DNA of 64,000 nucleotides from the NCBI GenBank assembly GCA_017506865.1, contig JAFCMP010000515.1, positions 558,001 to 622,000 on the forward strand, written 5' to 3'. How positions within the stretch are numbered: position 1 is the first letter of the stretch; each line of letters begins with the position of its first letter. A model generated the notes under the pieces. That model saw only the letters and a program-made list of their open reading frames with translations. It did no database searches and was not told the origin of the DNA. This stretch comes from Tribonema minus (Eukaryota; Sar; Xanthophyceae; Tribonematales; Tribonemataceae). The position numbers and the translations under genes were made by a program. Of this stretch, positions 34,301 through 44,765 are shown in pieces.

Positions 34301-36375
34301 ATTGCATATCGACAAAAGTCAACGGCTGCCATTTGGCGTTCGGTCGTGAGCAGGCGCCAAGCCCGGAACGCCGCAGCACCCGCAGCACGCCAGTGACGGT
34401 GGCCGACGGCAGAAGCAGGCAAGCCTCACTCACTTCTGCAGCATCGACATGGCATATGCGGTCAGACTAGTGGGACATTGCTCCATGCTGTGCACCATGC
34501 ACAAATGAGCGGCTGGGCGGTCCTGCAAGCAGCCCAGCGGGGTGCATGTTCCACGTGCTTGCAGTAACGAAATGGACTGCAAGAGCCTTCTCCGTGCGGA
34601 TGGCGGCATGAGTGCCCTTCGCACACATACATCAGCGAACATCCATGCACGTTGTGAGGAAAAAACCTGGCCTGTGACGCTGCGAGCAGTGCGAGCGGCG
34701 CGTCGTCCATGTTGTAAAACACCTCAGTGTGCGTCGTCGCGAAAGCAGTGCGAGCGTGCGCGCGGCTGCGCGCCCGCAGACTGAGCACTGCTCACCTCGC
34801 ATGGCCCTGTCGGTGCCGTAACCGATGACCTTTGCCTGCGTCAGGTAGTTAAGGTTGTCGTACGTCCAGAACGCGCCCATGGATGCGCACCTGCGGCGGC
34901 AACACGTACGGCCAAAGGGGTGATGCTCTTGGCGCTCGATGAAAACACAGCAACGACGCAGGGTCATGCGCGCGAGCTCTGTGCAGCAGGCCTCGGAGAA
35001 CTAATCGCAGACTGAATAGGGTGCACTTCGTAGCAGTGCTGAACGTTGCGGAGACAAGCACACATACTGGCTACTTGACGCGCAGGTGTTGTGGAGTACA
35101 AGATGTCCATGTCACCCTCAGGCACGCAACCCACATCCATTTTTAAACTACTTGATGCAGTATACTTCTGTATTGAAAATGTACGAACTTCAATAAACAA
35201 CATGTTGTGGGTGTGCGCACCGCGGAGCACTGTCGTATCCTGTGCCTGACATCAGATGCCAGCGCGCCCCTGCAGATGAGTCATCTGCCCTCAAAACGTG
35301 GCGCCACCACCATCAATATGCATGCGCGCCAGCGCAAGCCTCAATGGCTGAGTCAGAATACCAGTGCGTCAGCTTGGGGCATGATCAGTATCCTCAATGC
35401 GCGAAACAGCGAGAGCACACACGTTTCTGGGTGCAGCAAGTACTCTTGCATCTCAGCTATTGCATGCAACCACTCTTTTCGACTTGATGGAACAGGCAGT
35501 TCAGCTCCTGCCGCACTGCGCAACGGCAAATCTACGCGGGCGTAGTCGAGCAGCCCACTACAGCGCACAAATGACGCAGGAGCGATGCCTTTTGTGCTCA
35601 CTTGAGGATGGCGACCGTGCTCTTGAAGTTGGGGTACTGCTTGCTCTCCATGAGCGCTGTTATACGGACCACCTCATCCGCCACTTTCGCCATCCTGCAC
35701 ACAAATTAGATGTGATGACAAGTGAGACTGGTCGCAGACGTATGCGCACCGGGCAGCTGCCAGCGTGTAAGGCATCATGTGTCACATAGGCCATGTAACA
35801 TAGCTCCTTCAGGCGAAGTTGGACTCCCTGGTGTAAAACTTGACGCTCTTGCACAGAGTTGAGTTGCAGACGCAGGAAGCGATGCTTGGACAATCACGCA
35901 TGTGCTGTCGTGTATGACGCATAAATTGGGGTGAGCAAAACAATGTATCACGCATTGCTTCGATGAAGCGCAGGGCATCGCCACCACACCTGAAGGCCTT
36001 GCGGCTGAGCTGGGTAACCCTGTACAGCGAGTACGCCTTATCCGCCAGCTCTCCATTGGGCGCCACGTTCTTGAAGTACCAAAAAAGAAACCTGGAGCCA
36101 TACTGCACGATCTGTTGGCCAGCACGGTACAACAACGCGATCACGTCCCGTCAGCACTCGCCGTGGTGGCAGGGTTGTTGATAGTTGAAGTGGGCATTGC
36201 GTACCTTAGTCAGCTTGTCCCGTCCCTCCAGCTTCTGTGTGGCCTGCACGTAAGCAGCAAGACTGATGGGAGCTTTGTTGGCGAAGCCATCAGCCACGGG
36301 GATCGCAGGCAGCTCCAGCTCGGGCGATGTGCTAGTTTCATCGGACGCATCCTCTGCACCACTTGGCGTGCTCAT
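31328..36375 (-). CDS. PEX11: peroxin 11 family protein, 10 exons
   Basis: Exons 36205..36375, 35990..36111, 35602..35694, 34796..34890, 34198..34270, 33561..33633, 33115..33189, 32231..32287, 31912..31952 and 31328..31463 join in phase to 311 residues. After an acidic/Ser N-terminus the PEX11 signature appears: LEGRDKLTK-IVQYGSRFLFW (about 49-68), then LADKAYSLYRVTQLSRKAFR, SMGAFWTYDNLNYLTQAKVI, SRSWAIANVAMIYLGLQTLT, a charged linker (SKRRQALAQEYKKAAAVEQG), AKAANVAHFSSCLMLCK, VLDLTVAINMPGMDLLLK and GVLSALIVIFNCWP at the C-terminus. PEX11 proteins insert in the peroxisomal membrane, elongate it and start division. Two boundaries are less sure. Exon 2 may extend past 35990 because the following bases still read CGGDALRFIEAM. 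The last exon may end at 31409 (AAG|GTGAGC), which would remove 27 residues and need a further exon. The gene is divergent from the plastid DUF gene. Confidence 0.86.
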
Positions 36376-36570
36376 GCTGCTGAGGCCGAGCGCTTCAGGA
36401 GTCGAAGGACACCTTCAAGACTGCTCCTGCGGGTGCAGGTGTCCCTGACAGCCAACGCCTATACACACACACACGACCTTCTTCAACTGCAACTTCAGCT
36501 GCCTTAATAAGCGGGATCTGGTGTTTCAGCGACAAATCATTGCATCGCGCGCCATAGCGCACTGGGGGCC
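36376..36570. promoter_or_regulatory. shared upstream region of PEX11 (-) and plastid DUF gene (+)
   Basis: 195 bases between divergent start codons. It carries CTTCTTCAACTGCAACTTCA at about 36478-36497, one of the recurrent CTTCAA-type motifs of this window, and an ACACACAC run near 36461. No TATA box is obvious. Confidence 0.5.
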
Positions 36571-39500
36571 ATGCAGCTGCGAGCTGTCATTGGTCTGAGC
36601 CTTGCTTACGGGGTCTCAGCTTTTGCGCCTCCCCCTGCTGCTCACATTGCAAGCACAGCCAAGCATACTGCGTTTGCACAGAAACATGCACTAAAGCATG
36701 GCCGATGCAGCGGCCGCGGAGCCGCTGGCCTGGCTCCATTACATGCACTAGACCCATCTACAGTAGAGCTGGCGGCACAGAGCGTGCAGGGCGTGTCGGC
36801 ATGGAGTGTCACTACGGTGACTGCGGATCTGGGCGCTCAGCTGTTCCAGGCATCTCTGGCGCCTTACTTGGCCTTCTTGTATTTCCTGTCGAAACCAGAG
36901 ACCAAGACACCAAAGGGAGGGACTTTCAGCTTTACTTTCCTGCTGGTGTTCGTGGCTGCCACCATACCTGCTGGGATCCTCGGTGAGGCACGCGTACACG
37001 GTGTCGATCTGGACCCCGAATGTTCTGATCAGCCAGCCAGTGCGATGTCACAGGTATGACTGTTCCGCTGCCCTGCCGCTCTGCAGCGAAGGTTCAATAC
37101 AATGAAATCCTGGCAAATGTGGACTACCTGCATGGCGTGGCGGAGTCGTTCCTGACCATCACCAACCTTCTGATAGTGAAAGCCTTCAGGGATGCGGTGA
37201 TCAAGAGTGATGGCAGGTGCGTGTGCAGTGACACCATGTGACATGACCATTGTAGTACGGTTCGCCTGCTGTTGTTAGAAAGCGACTCACTAGCAAGCGC
37301 CAGCTGCGCATCTGTTGCGACGCTCACGCATGAAACGTATTTATACTCAGCAAACAATATGTCCTTGCGCAGTGCTGTTGGTCAATACATGTACCGCCAG
37401 CTGGTGGCATGCGGCTATCAAGCAGCGTCAATGCGTCTCAATCAGCGTCAATGCAATGCGTCTCAATCAGCGTCAATGCGTCTCAAGGCCGGACTATAAT
37501 GCTTTTGTTTTCATGTAGCCCCGTCTCACGCTCTTGTCCGGCTACGAAACATGCTCGTCTATGGCATAAACCTATGGCATAAGTTGGTGTGGCTTAGCCC
37601 TACTGTGGCTGTCAGGGACAGCTTGTCAACCCCACAACTGCTGGCAACAAAGCAATTGCCTTGAAGAGCAACAATCTGACTATTCTCACGCAGCCTGTCT
37701 CTGGGTGCCTGAAACTTGTTCACCTCACCACGCCTCTTGCGTCACACCGGCAGCAGCAGCAGCAACTCTGGAGGGGGGGAGATGAGGCTGGAGACAGGAG
37801 CTGCTGCCACTGTTCTGGCTACTGCGTTGGCTGTGGCCCCCATGGTAAGCCGCTTCATTCACCACAACCGGATCACTTCTTCACAGCCAAGTCCAACCCA
37901 AGCAGTTCGTCTTGTCTACTGCGGAGAGACTTGTTGCAGTCTCAGTTGGAAGCGCCCCACCCCTACGACACCTGCTGCCCCGTTACCTCAGCACGTGAAG
38001 GCTTTCAAATCCCTGGCACGGTTTTCTATGATCACAGCAGCTGCAATGGAGCCGCCCCTATGATGCGGTGGCATTAGCAAAGACATGAAGTGCTGGAAAC
38101 TCTATTGCACTTCAGCAACAGGGTTGATGTGCGCCACGCAAGTGCGTGCTGCTAGGCCATCGTTGTTCACTTGTCATGTGCAGTTTATAGCAGGGCACTG
38201 CGCCCTAAAACGCTGCTGCAAGACTTGGGCAGAGAGGTTGTCGAGCCATTGTAGCCTTGGTGGTGCCATTGCAGTGCCTGCAGTGATGCGCCTCATGCCA
38301 CTACATTTCTGCCAAGCCACTCTCACATACTTCCCCCACTGCTTCCATTTCGTGCCGCACATGGAAGCAAACTGTTCACACCACACGCTGCATGTCAGCT
38401 GGCTTTTCATGAGCTGCTCCTGGAGAGTGAGGGGACTGCCGCACGCATTTTGGGGCAGAGTCGCCTTCAGCCATTACACTGTTCACATGTCCTTGCCTAC
38501 AGACATCACCGGTATGCGAGCGGTACCCCTCAGTGGCGCTGGTGACTCTCTCCCCACTGCCTGTATGTTGAGCGCTGCCTCTGTGGCAGTGCTCAGCAGC
38601 AGTGCACCGCAAGCCGTCATCGACGCACTTGCAACAAAAGTCTGCTTTTCCCGATTTCTGGGGACCTGATGCTTGTGCATGTCGAGGCTGCTCTGCACAA
38701 GGCCACCGTACTCGTCAGTTACAAAGTGCGTAACGGTCACGTTCACTCACGCATACGCTGCGCTGTTGACACGTTTCGATACAGCTGGTGGCGCTGCACC
38801 CCGAGCCTGCCAACGCGCTGTCGTGGCCCACGTGGATGGTCCACGTGTCCAGCATCATAGAGTGGCTGGTGGCGATGGCCTACATCTGGCGGTACGCCGC
38901 TGTGTCCGGCCTGCAGCAGGTGAGGCGCGGCATCCTGACACATCACGCAAGGTATCCATTGCTGTATGCTGCAAGGTAGTGAGCGATGGCCAGTCACATT
39001 GTGTGCGCCGCCAGTTGCTCACGAAGGCTTATAAAAACCTGCGCACTTGCTCTCCTCGCCCTTCAGCGCCTGCAACCGAACATCAGGGACACTGTGCATG
39101 CCTTGCGCCTTGATATAGAGCAAGCGACGCCACGTGCAATCAAGAACACATGCGCTGTAGATGTTGGCACAAGCCCTGCTCGTGCAGCCACAATCAAGCT
39201 TGTGGGCTGTAGATGATTGTATGTGACCTGATACGCTGCAGGCACGGTGACAATGGCAGCACAATGTGTAAGAGCGCCGATGCACGGCGCTTCTGCTGCA
39301 CTGGAATGAGGTGTTGCGGAATGTGGTGTTGCAAGCTGCGCTGCCTCTCGCTGGCACGCACCGGCACCAACTGAGCCGCTGCTGGTTTGAGACGTTCTGC
39401 TCATGACGGTGGTTTGCGAATCATAAACCTCAAGGCCTTCATGATCGTGCATCGGTAAACCTGTTGTCAATGGCCGCCCAGTAGCTGCCGCTTCACTGCC

Positions 39501-42298
39501 ACACGCCACAGCGTCAGGCCTAAGCTGGAGTCACGCTGGAGTCTGAGCGGGAGAGCTTATCAATGGCGCCACGCCGCTACATACCAGCACCTGCAATCCA
39601 TGTGTTTGCACGCATCTCATCCCTCCAACGCACCGTACTGCAGGCTCGCAGTGGCAGTTCCAGTGCTTTGTCGTTGTCCTCGATCTCGTGGGCTTGCAGT
39701 GGCAGTCACAGTGCTCTGCCGGCGTCCTCAGTCTTGTAGGCTTGCAGTGGCAGTTACAGTGCTCTGTCGGGCATCCCCAGTCTCGCGTCTGAGCGCTGCC
39801 GCGCCGCCCTCGCTGCCGCAGTGGAAGGGGCTGACGTGGGGCATGCTGCCGCTGCACACCAGCGGCCTGTGCGCGTGCACGTACCACATCCTCTACAACT
39901 CGCCGGACGTCGTCGGCCTGGTGGCGCTGCAGGTTGGTACCAGTGCCTCGATCGCAGTGCATTGCGGCGCTGCTGTCGTTGTAAAAGTGTGTCTTGGCCG
40001 CGCGTAAAGCGAGTGGGGACGCGCTCTTCCATGCATGCCGCAGTCGTGCACAGTCCCTGCGCAATCCGTGCGCTGTTATCCTAGTGTGTGTGCAATTTCA
40101 ATGTTGGTGAAGGTGACGCGTCAAGTGGCGGTGAAATGTTCGTGGTTCGCACTCTGAGGAGCCGAACATGCGTGCTCTTGCCGGCCTCTTTTCAAGCGCC
40201 AACGGCGCAGTCGCATCGCCACACAGCACCGGCGTGCTGGCAGGTCACGCCTGAAGTTCCTGCTGGCTCGCTGTGTCGCCCTTCAATACGTGAGTTGAAG
40301 TTAATGTGCTGCTGCGCGCTGCCTTGCCTATGCCGGCTCGCCGACCGTGCAGGCCGGCCTGACTTGCTTTGGCAATGCGACAATGGCAGCGGCCACGTAC
40401 CGCATCTGGCAGGTGAGACACACGCCTCAATCCTAACCCTGAGCCCTCAAAACCAAATATTACGGCTGCTTTATATAGTGAAGAAAATGATGTTCTGTGC
40501 CAAGCAGGGCAGGGGTGATGAGGAGCTCATCACCTGATGATTGGTGCAGGCATTATAGCCAGCGCATGATGAACGCAGATTGGCGATTATGTGTGCTCAT
40601 TCAGATGTCTGGTGCTCGTGCAAGTCGCAACCTTCGACCAAGGCACAACATTGTATACAGGTGGCACAGGCACATGATACACTATGATCAGGGGTGATCT
40701 GACCCTAACTGCAACCATGTTTGAATGCACTGTGTTCCCTGGTGCAGGTGACTCTCCTATTGATGGTACCATGAACAAAACAAAAACAGTATCGTTCACC
40801 AGCCGCGCGTACCTGGTGCCTGGAGCGTACGCGGTAGCTGCTCTGCCTTTTCAATCATATTAAGGGGATGCATGCATCCAGAGCAAGTTGGACGACGAAC
40901 ATAGTCGCCTGGACTGAACGATCAATTATCCAGGCTCGCGACAGGCCTCGGCACTTGTGTGCATGCACTCAAAGCAATGCGCCAGTTGAGAGACAGTGCC
41001 TTCGTTGCGTGAGGACACGGCGATGGCGTCGAGGGGGCGCCGTGCATTGTCTATGGAGTATGCGCGTCACCCACCAGTGCTGATGTCCAAGGAAGTTAAT
41101 GAGTTCAGGTGTGGCGATACGCTGCAAGACCCACTTCGGCGAATATGCCTGAGAAGCTCACATGTGGCAATACACTGCAAGAAGCTCTCTAAATGTACTC
41201 ATGTGATTACATGTCTCCATGACTCCATCACTGCGCACAGCAGTGCAGCCGCTTGCCGACTGACGCCTTCGCCGTTGTTGCGGCGTCCTCGCTCTGTGCA
41301 GGCGGGCAAAGCTGGTGACCTGCAGGCAGGGGAGTCAGTGACGGCAGACCCCTCAGAGGCCAATGACGCCACGTTCTACGGCCAACTGGTTGCAATGACG
41401 GTCATCGGCGCGGCGCTAGGTGTGTTGGTGTGACGTGTGTGCTGTGGCGGCAGCATCTTGGGACATGTGACAGTGTCTCATGGTGTGCTGCCAAGATGCA
41501 CAGAACGGCTAAATTGATGACAGGGATGAAGCAGATGGTCGGATGTGTAGCGCGCCAGTGTGTATGCAACATGCGTGCCGTGACCCTAGCAGCCAGTGAC
41601 AGGCTGTGATTCGCTGGGCAGTGACTGTGCAAGTGCTACGTGTGACGCTTGGCGCACATTCCACCTCATCACGACGCTGTCGCATGAATCTGCCGCGGTG
41701 TAGTGGCAATGCTGCTGCTCTGGTGCTCACTTGACCCCACCCCACCCCCCTGTCATATGTGTTCTGGCCCCCGCCCCCCCTGTGCTGCAGTCAAATGGGG
41801 CGAGCTGCTGGTGGACTTCCCCTTTGAACCTTCGTACGCCGCTGCTGCCGCGGTACGTGCTCCAGTTGACATAGACACTGTACCTTGCCCCTGCCTGTGG
41901 CCGCGGCGCGCCAGTGCATTTGACAGGTTGTCGTTGCTTGACTGTCATGCGGCTTGAGCACTGCCATACATGAGGTGCTGCCACACGTCAATGACAGTAC
42001 TGCCCTCTAACCTCTGGGGAAGCCCTAGAGCCTGCTTGTTGATGTTGAAGTCCAATGAGGCAAGTCGGCATAGACACTTGCTAAGGTTTGAGCAGACCCC
42101 TGCTGTTGCCGCCGTTAATGTGTTGAGTTGCTTGTTCGTTTCAGTGCTTCTTCAGACCTAGTACTAACACACCGTGTGTGCTTTGGTGTTGTTTGGCGTT
42201 GTTGCATGCAGCTCATCTTTGGCCCTACGGCAGTCAACGTGTACAAGTGGTACGAGCGGAGTCAGAAGCCAGACAGTGCTGTCACTGGCCTATTCTGA
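36571..42298 (+). CDS. plastid-targeted DUF3593/DUF2499 (Ycf49-like) membrane protein, 9 exons
   Basis: Exons 36571..36982, 37087..37216, 37754..37844, 38785..38919, 39822..39932, 40353..40412, 41302..41419, 41791..41852 and 42212..42298 join in frame to 401 residues. Residues 1-17 are a signal peptide and VSAF-APP follows, with Phe18 at the cleavage position: the heterokont bipartite plastid leader. The first domain is DUF3593-like: SLAPYLAFLYFLSK, FLLVFVAATIPAGI, NVDYLHGVAESFLTITNLL. After a Ser/Gly linker comes the DUF2499/Ycf49 part (about 212-313): NALSWPTWMVHVSSIIEWLV, MAYIWRY, LTWGMLPLHTSGLCACTYHI and AGLTCFGNATMAAATYRIWQ. The end (WGELLVDFPFEPSYAA, LIFGPTAVNVYKWYERSQ) resembles the remaining DUF3593 C-terminal piece. 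Several membrane helices are evident. The function of these domains is not established; they are found in plants, algae and cyanobacteria. The intron between 37844 and 38785 is long and could hide one more exon, though the direct join fits. Confidence 0.88.
37423..37486. repeat. short tandem repeat in intron
   Basis: Three to four imperfect copies of AGCGTCAATGCGTCTCAATC, one with an extra ATGCA, inside intron 2 of the plastid DUF gene. Confidence 0.8.
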
Positions 42299-43086
42299 CT
42301 TGCTCTTTGTTAGGGACAGCAATACTAGTTACAGATAGCAATACAACATAGACGGTTTACATGCGTTTTGCTAATGCATCACACATCTGCCCACCGAGCC
42401 ATGTCTATTCATTGTCTTTTTTCCCTGTTGCATTGCGATGACATGATAAATCATGTGATTTCAATGCGCTGCCATACTTGCTACCTGCAATCAACACTGA
42501 AGACATTGTCATAAAGTGCAACAGTATCAGTATCTGTCAAGTGCAACAGTTCTCAAGGTACTGCAGGCGCCACAAGCTCATTGTTGGATGGAGACTCCTG
42601 CACCACTTTGAAGTGTTTGTTTGATGTGCTTCTGTTGACGCCCATGTTTTTGAAAAAGTCAAGTGATCCACTTCTGAAAAGTGCTCCTGGCGCCGCAGTC
42701 CTAGTATTGCAAGTAACCCTTGCATCACTTGAAGTTCTTGTTTGATTGCGGGTGATATCAGTGGAAAACTGCCAGTGCGCAGCTTGCCATGTTTTGCTTC
42801 AGGAGCACCCCCCCCACAAGTCCCCCCATCATCAGTGTCAAAACACCAGCTGCTTGTCAACTGTCGGCGACGTCATCACCAGCAATTGCACAAGGCCTTG
42901 ATGCCCAATTCGCAAGCGTGCCATCTCATGGTGCGGAAGGAAGTTTCAACGGCTATGCACCCCCGCCGCCGCGTGCAGTAACCGGTGCACATGCAAAGCA
43001 ACAAACACATTGGTGTGCTGTACACACACGTTTGGTGCAATGACAACGATGCAGGCATGTCAAGGACAGCAAAGCTGCAGCAAAGA
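42299..43086. other. convergent intergenic region
   Basis: Lies between two 3' ends. A minus-strand open frame at 42537-42860 (EVDHLTFSKTWASTEAHQTN... LWRLQYLENCCT) looks somewhat protein-like but has no recognised motif or splice partner; it may be a mobile-element remnant. Confidence 0.4.
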
Positions 43087-44664
43087 TCAAGTTGTGTCTT
43101 GCTTGGTGCCTTCTAAATCTGCCTGCATCCTGTGCACAGTCCGCGTGTACGAGTGCTCAGCGCCCAAGCACACCTCCAGCGCATCGCACGCCTCGCCGAG
43201 ACACTCCGCCGCAGTGGGCGCCCCCTCCCCCTCCTCCCCCTGCCCCCCCTCCTCCCCCTGTTCCCCCTCACCCCCCCTCTCCAGCGCCACCGCGCGGTAC
43301 ACGAGCGTCTGCGCCAGCAGCAGCGGGTCCACGAGCGGCGCCGCCGCGCGCAGCGCGCGCAGCAGCGCGGCGCACGTCGGCGCCAGTTGCTCGTAGCGCG
43401 CGCGCGCTGCCTGGCAGTGCGTGAGCGCCAGCAGCAGGCGCGCGCGCAGCCAGTGATGCGTGCCGAGCGCGCGCAGCGACTGGCGCTGGGTCTCCAGGAC
43501 GAGGTGCGCCTCGAGGTGGCGCCCCCCGGCGCTGAGCGCCTCGCACTCTTCAACAATCGCCTCAGTCTCCTGCTCCTCGTCAAGCTGCTGTTGCTGCTGC
43601 TGCGCTAGCCGAGCGTCATCGCCGCCATCGCCGTCGCCGCCGTTCGTCCACGTGACTGCGCCTCCCGACAGCAGAGGGGCGAAGCCCCGCACGACGGGCT
43701 CCAGCGACCCTGAGACGCACTCCGCGCACGCACAGCGGAACCCGTACTTTGCCTCCAGCGAGCGCCGCCGCACGCTGCGCGGGTACGCGTGCAGCGGTAT
43801 GTACGACAGCGTCACGCCGTCGCCACGTAGCAGCGCTCGACGAGCGCGAACGGCGCCCGTGACGGCGCGCCCGGGCTGCGTCGCGACGCTGAAGTAGGCG
43901 CTGGGGGCGCACGCGTGGTTGAACAGCGACAGTGATGGGAATATGGCCTGGCCGATGACGGTGTGACTGGCGGGGTCGGAGACGGCGTGCGCGTTGTTGG
44001 CGCACAGGGCCACAGCGTGCAGGATCTGGGGCCTCGTGACGCCTGGCAGCAGCGCCGTCAAGACGTTCGCTGCTGCTGCCGCCGCTGCTGCTGCTGGCGA
44101 TGATGATGATTGGTCTTCACAAGCGGAGCTGGCAGCAGGAGCGCAGGCTGGTTGGAGATCATGCAATGCGACAGGACGCGCAGAACAAGTTGACACTGCG
44201 GCTGCGGTCAAGGAGGGGTCAGCTGCGTCCACCGTCGCAGACGCTGTTTGTTGTAGCTGTAGCAATCGCGCCAGCCGAAATGCGAGCAGCACGGTGCTGG
44301 GGCAGTTGTCTAGCTGCGGCAGCGCCGCGCACTCTGCAGCATCGTGATGTTTTGCCATTGATGATGCGCACTGTGGGCACACCAGATACAAATTGCACTT
44401 GAGGCATGCCGCCAGAGGCAGGGATGCCATTGAGGGGTCGATCGCAGCCGCCATCATGCTGTCACTAGCGGCTGCGCTCAAGCCGAAGCAGGTGTGACAA
44501 CGTCGCTCCCGCTCCAATGGTTCCAGCGCCACAGCTGCTGCCTGCGATGAGGCTATCGTAGTACCAGCTGGCAGCGCAGCTGCCGCGGTGCAGTGTCTGC
44601 CTTGTAATGCATCCCCTTGCACTATCGCCAGGGGGCTGACGCCCAATCCCTTAGCTGCCGTCAT
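43087..44664 (-). CDS. SET and MYND domain protein, single exon
   Basis: An uninterrupted 525-residue frame. The SET N-terminal part surrounds a MYND-type zinc finger (about 56-112: CHTCF ... CLKCNLYLVCPQC ... HHDAAEC). The SET core has SLFNHACAPSAYFS (247-259, the conserved NHxCxPN-like motif with Ser for Asn), LSYIPL (286-291, the SxxY site) and a post-SET Cys cluster RCACAEC (310-316). An acidic/Gln stretch and a helical C-terminal region (VEECEALSAGGRHLEAHLVL, ARLLLALTHCQAARARYEQL) follow, as in SMYD methyltransferases. A Lys methyltransferase role is inferred; substrate unknown. The gene has no introns, unlike nearly every neighbour, and is very GC-rich. Low-complexity inserts of Ala and Ser (180-200) and Glu/Gly (near 480) interrupt the domains. 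Its start lies only 101 bases from the cyclophilin start on the other strand. Confidence 0.87.
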   Translation of the reverse strand: MTAAKGLGVSPLAIVQGDALQGRHCTAAAALPAGTTIASSQAAAVALEPLERERRCHTCFGLSAAASDSMMAAAIDPSMASLPLAACLKCNLYLVCPQCASSMAKHHDAAECAALPQLDNCPSTVLLAFRLARLLQLQQTASATVDAADPSLTAAAVSTCSARPVALHDLQPACAPAASSACEDQSSSSPAAAAAAAAANVLTALLPGVTRPQILHAVALCANNAHAVSDPASHTVIGQAIFPSLSLFNHACAPSAYFSVATQPGRAVTGAVRARRALLRGDGVTLSYIPLHAYPRSVRRRSLEAKYGFRCACAECVSGSLEPVVRGFAPLLSGGAVTWTNGGDGDGGDDARLAQQQQQQLDEEQETEAIVEECEALSAGGRHLEAHLVLETQRQSLRALGTHHWLRARLLLALTHCQAARARYEQLAPTCAALLRALRAAAPLVDPLLLAQTLVYRAVALERGGEGEQGEEGGQGEEGEGAPTAAECLGEACDALEVCLGAEHSYTRTVHRMQADLEGTKQDTT

Positions 44665-44765
44665 GCTTGACGATGTGGGATGTTTTCACAAGAGGTGAAG
44701 AAGGCGAGTCCCCCCACGCATGTTCAACCGCTCGACTCATGATCGTGTTTCACCTCCAAGCCGGG
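44665..44765. promoter_or_regulatory. very short shared upstream region of SET/MYND (-) and cyclophilin (+)
   Basis: About 100 bases separate the two start codons, or about 75 if the cyclophilin begins at the in-frame Met at 44739. Both 5' UTRs and core promoters must be compact or overlap the genes. Confidence 0.5.

Noticed and set aside
43113..44005. Arg-rich frames on both strands over the SET/MYND gene
   Set aside because: They are alternative frames of a very GC-rich coding exon with no motif.
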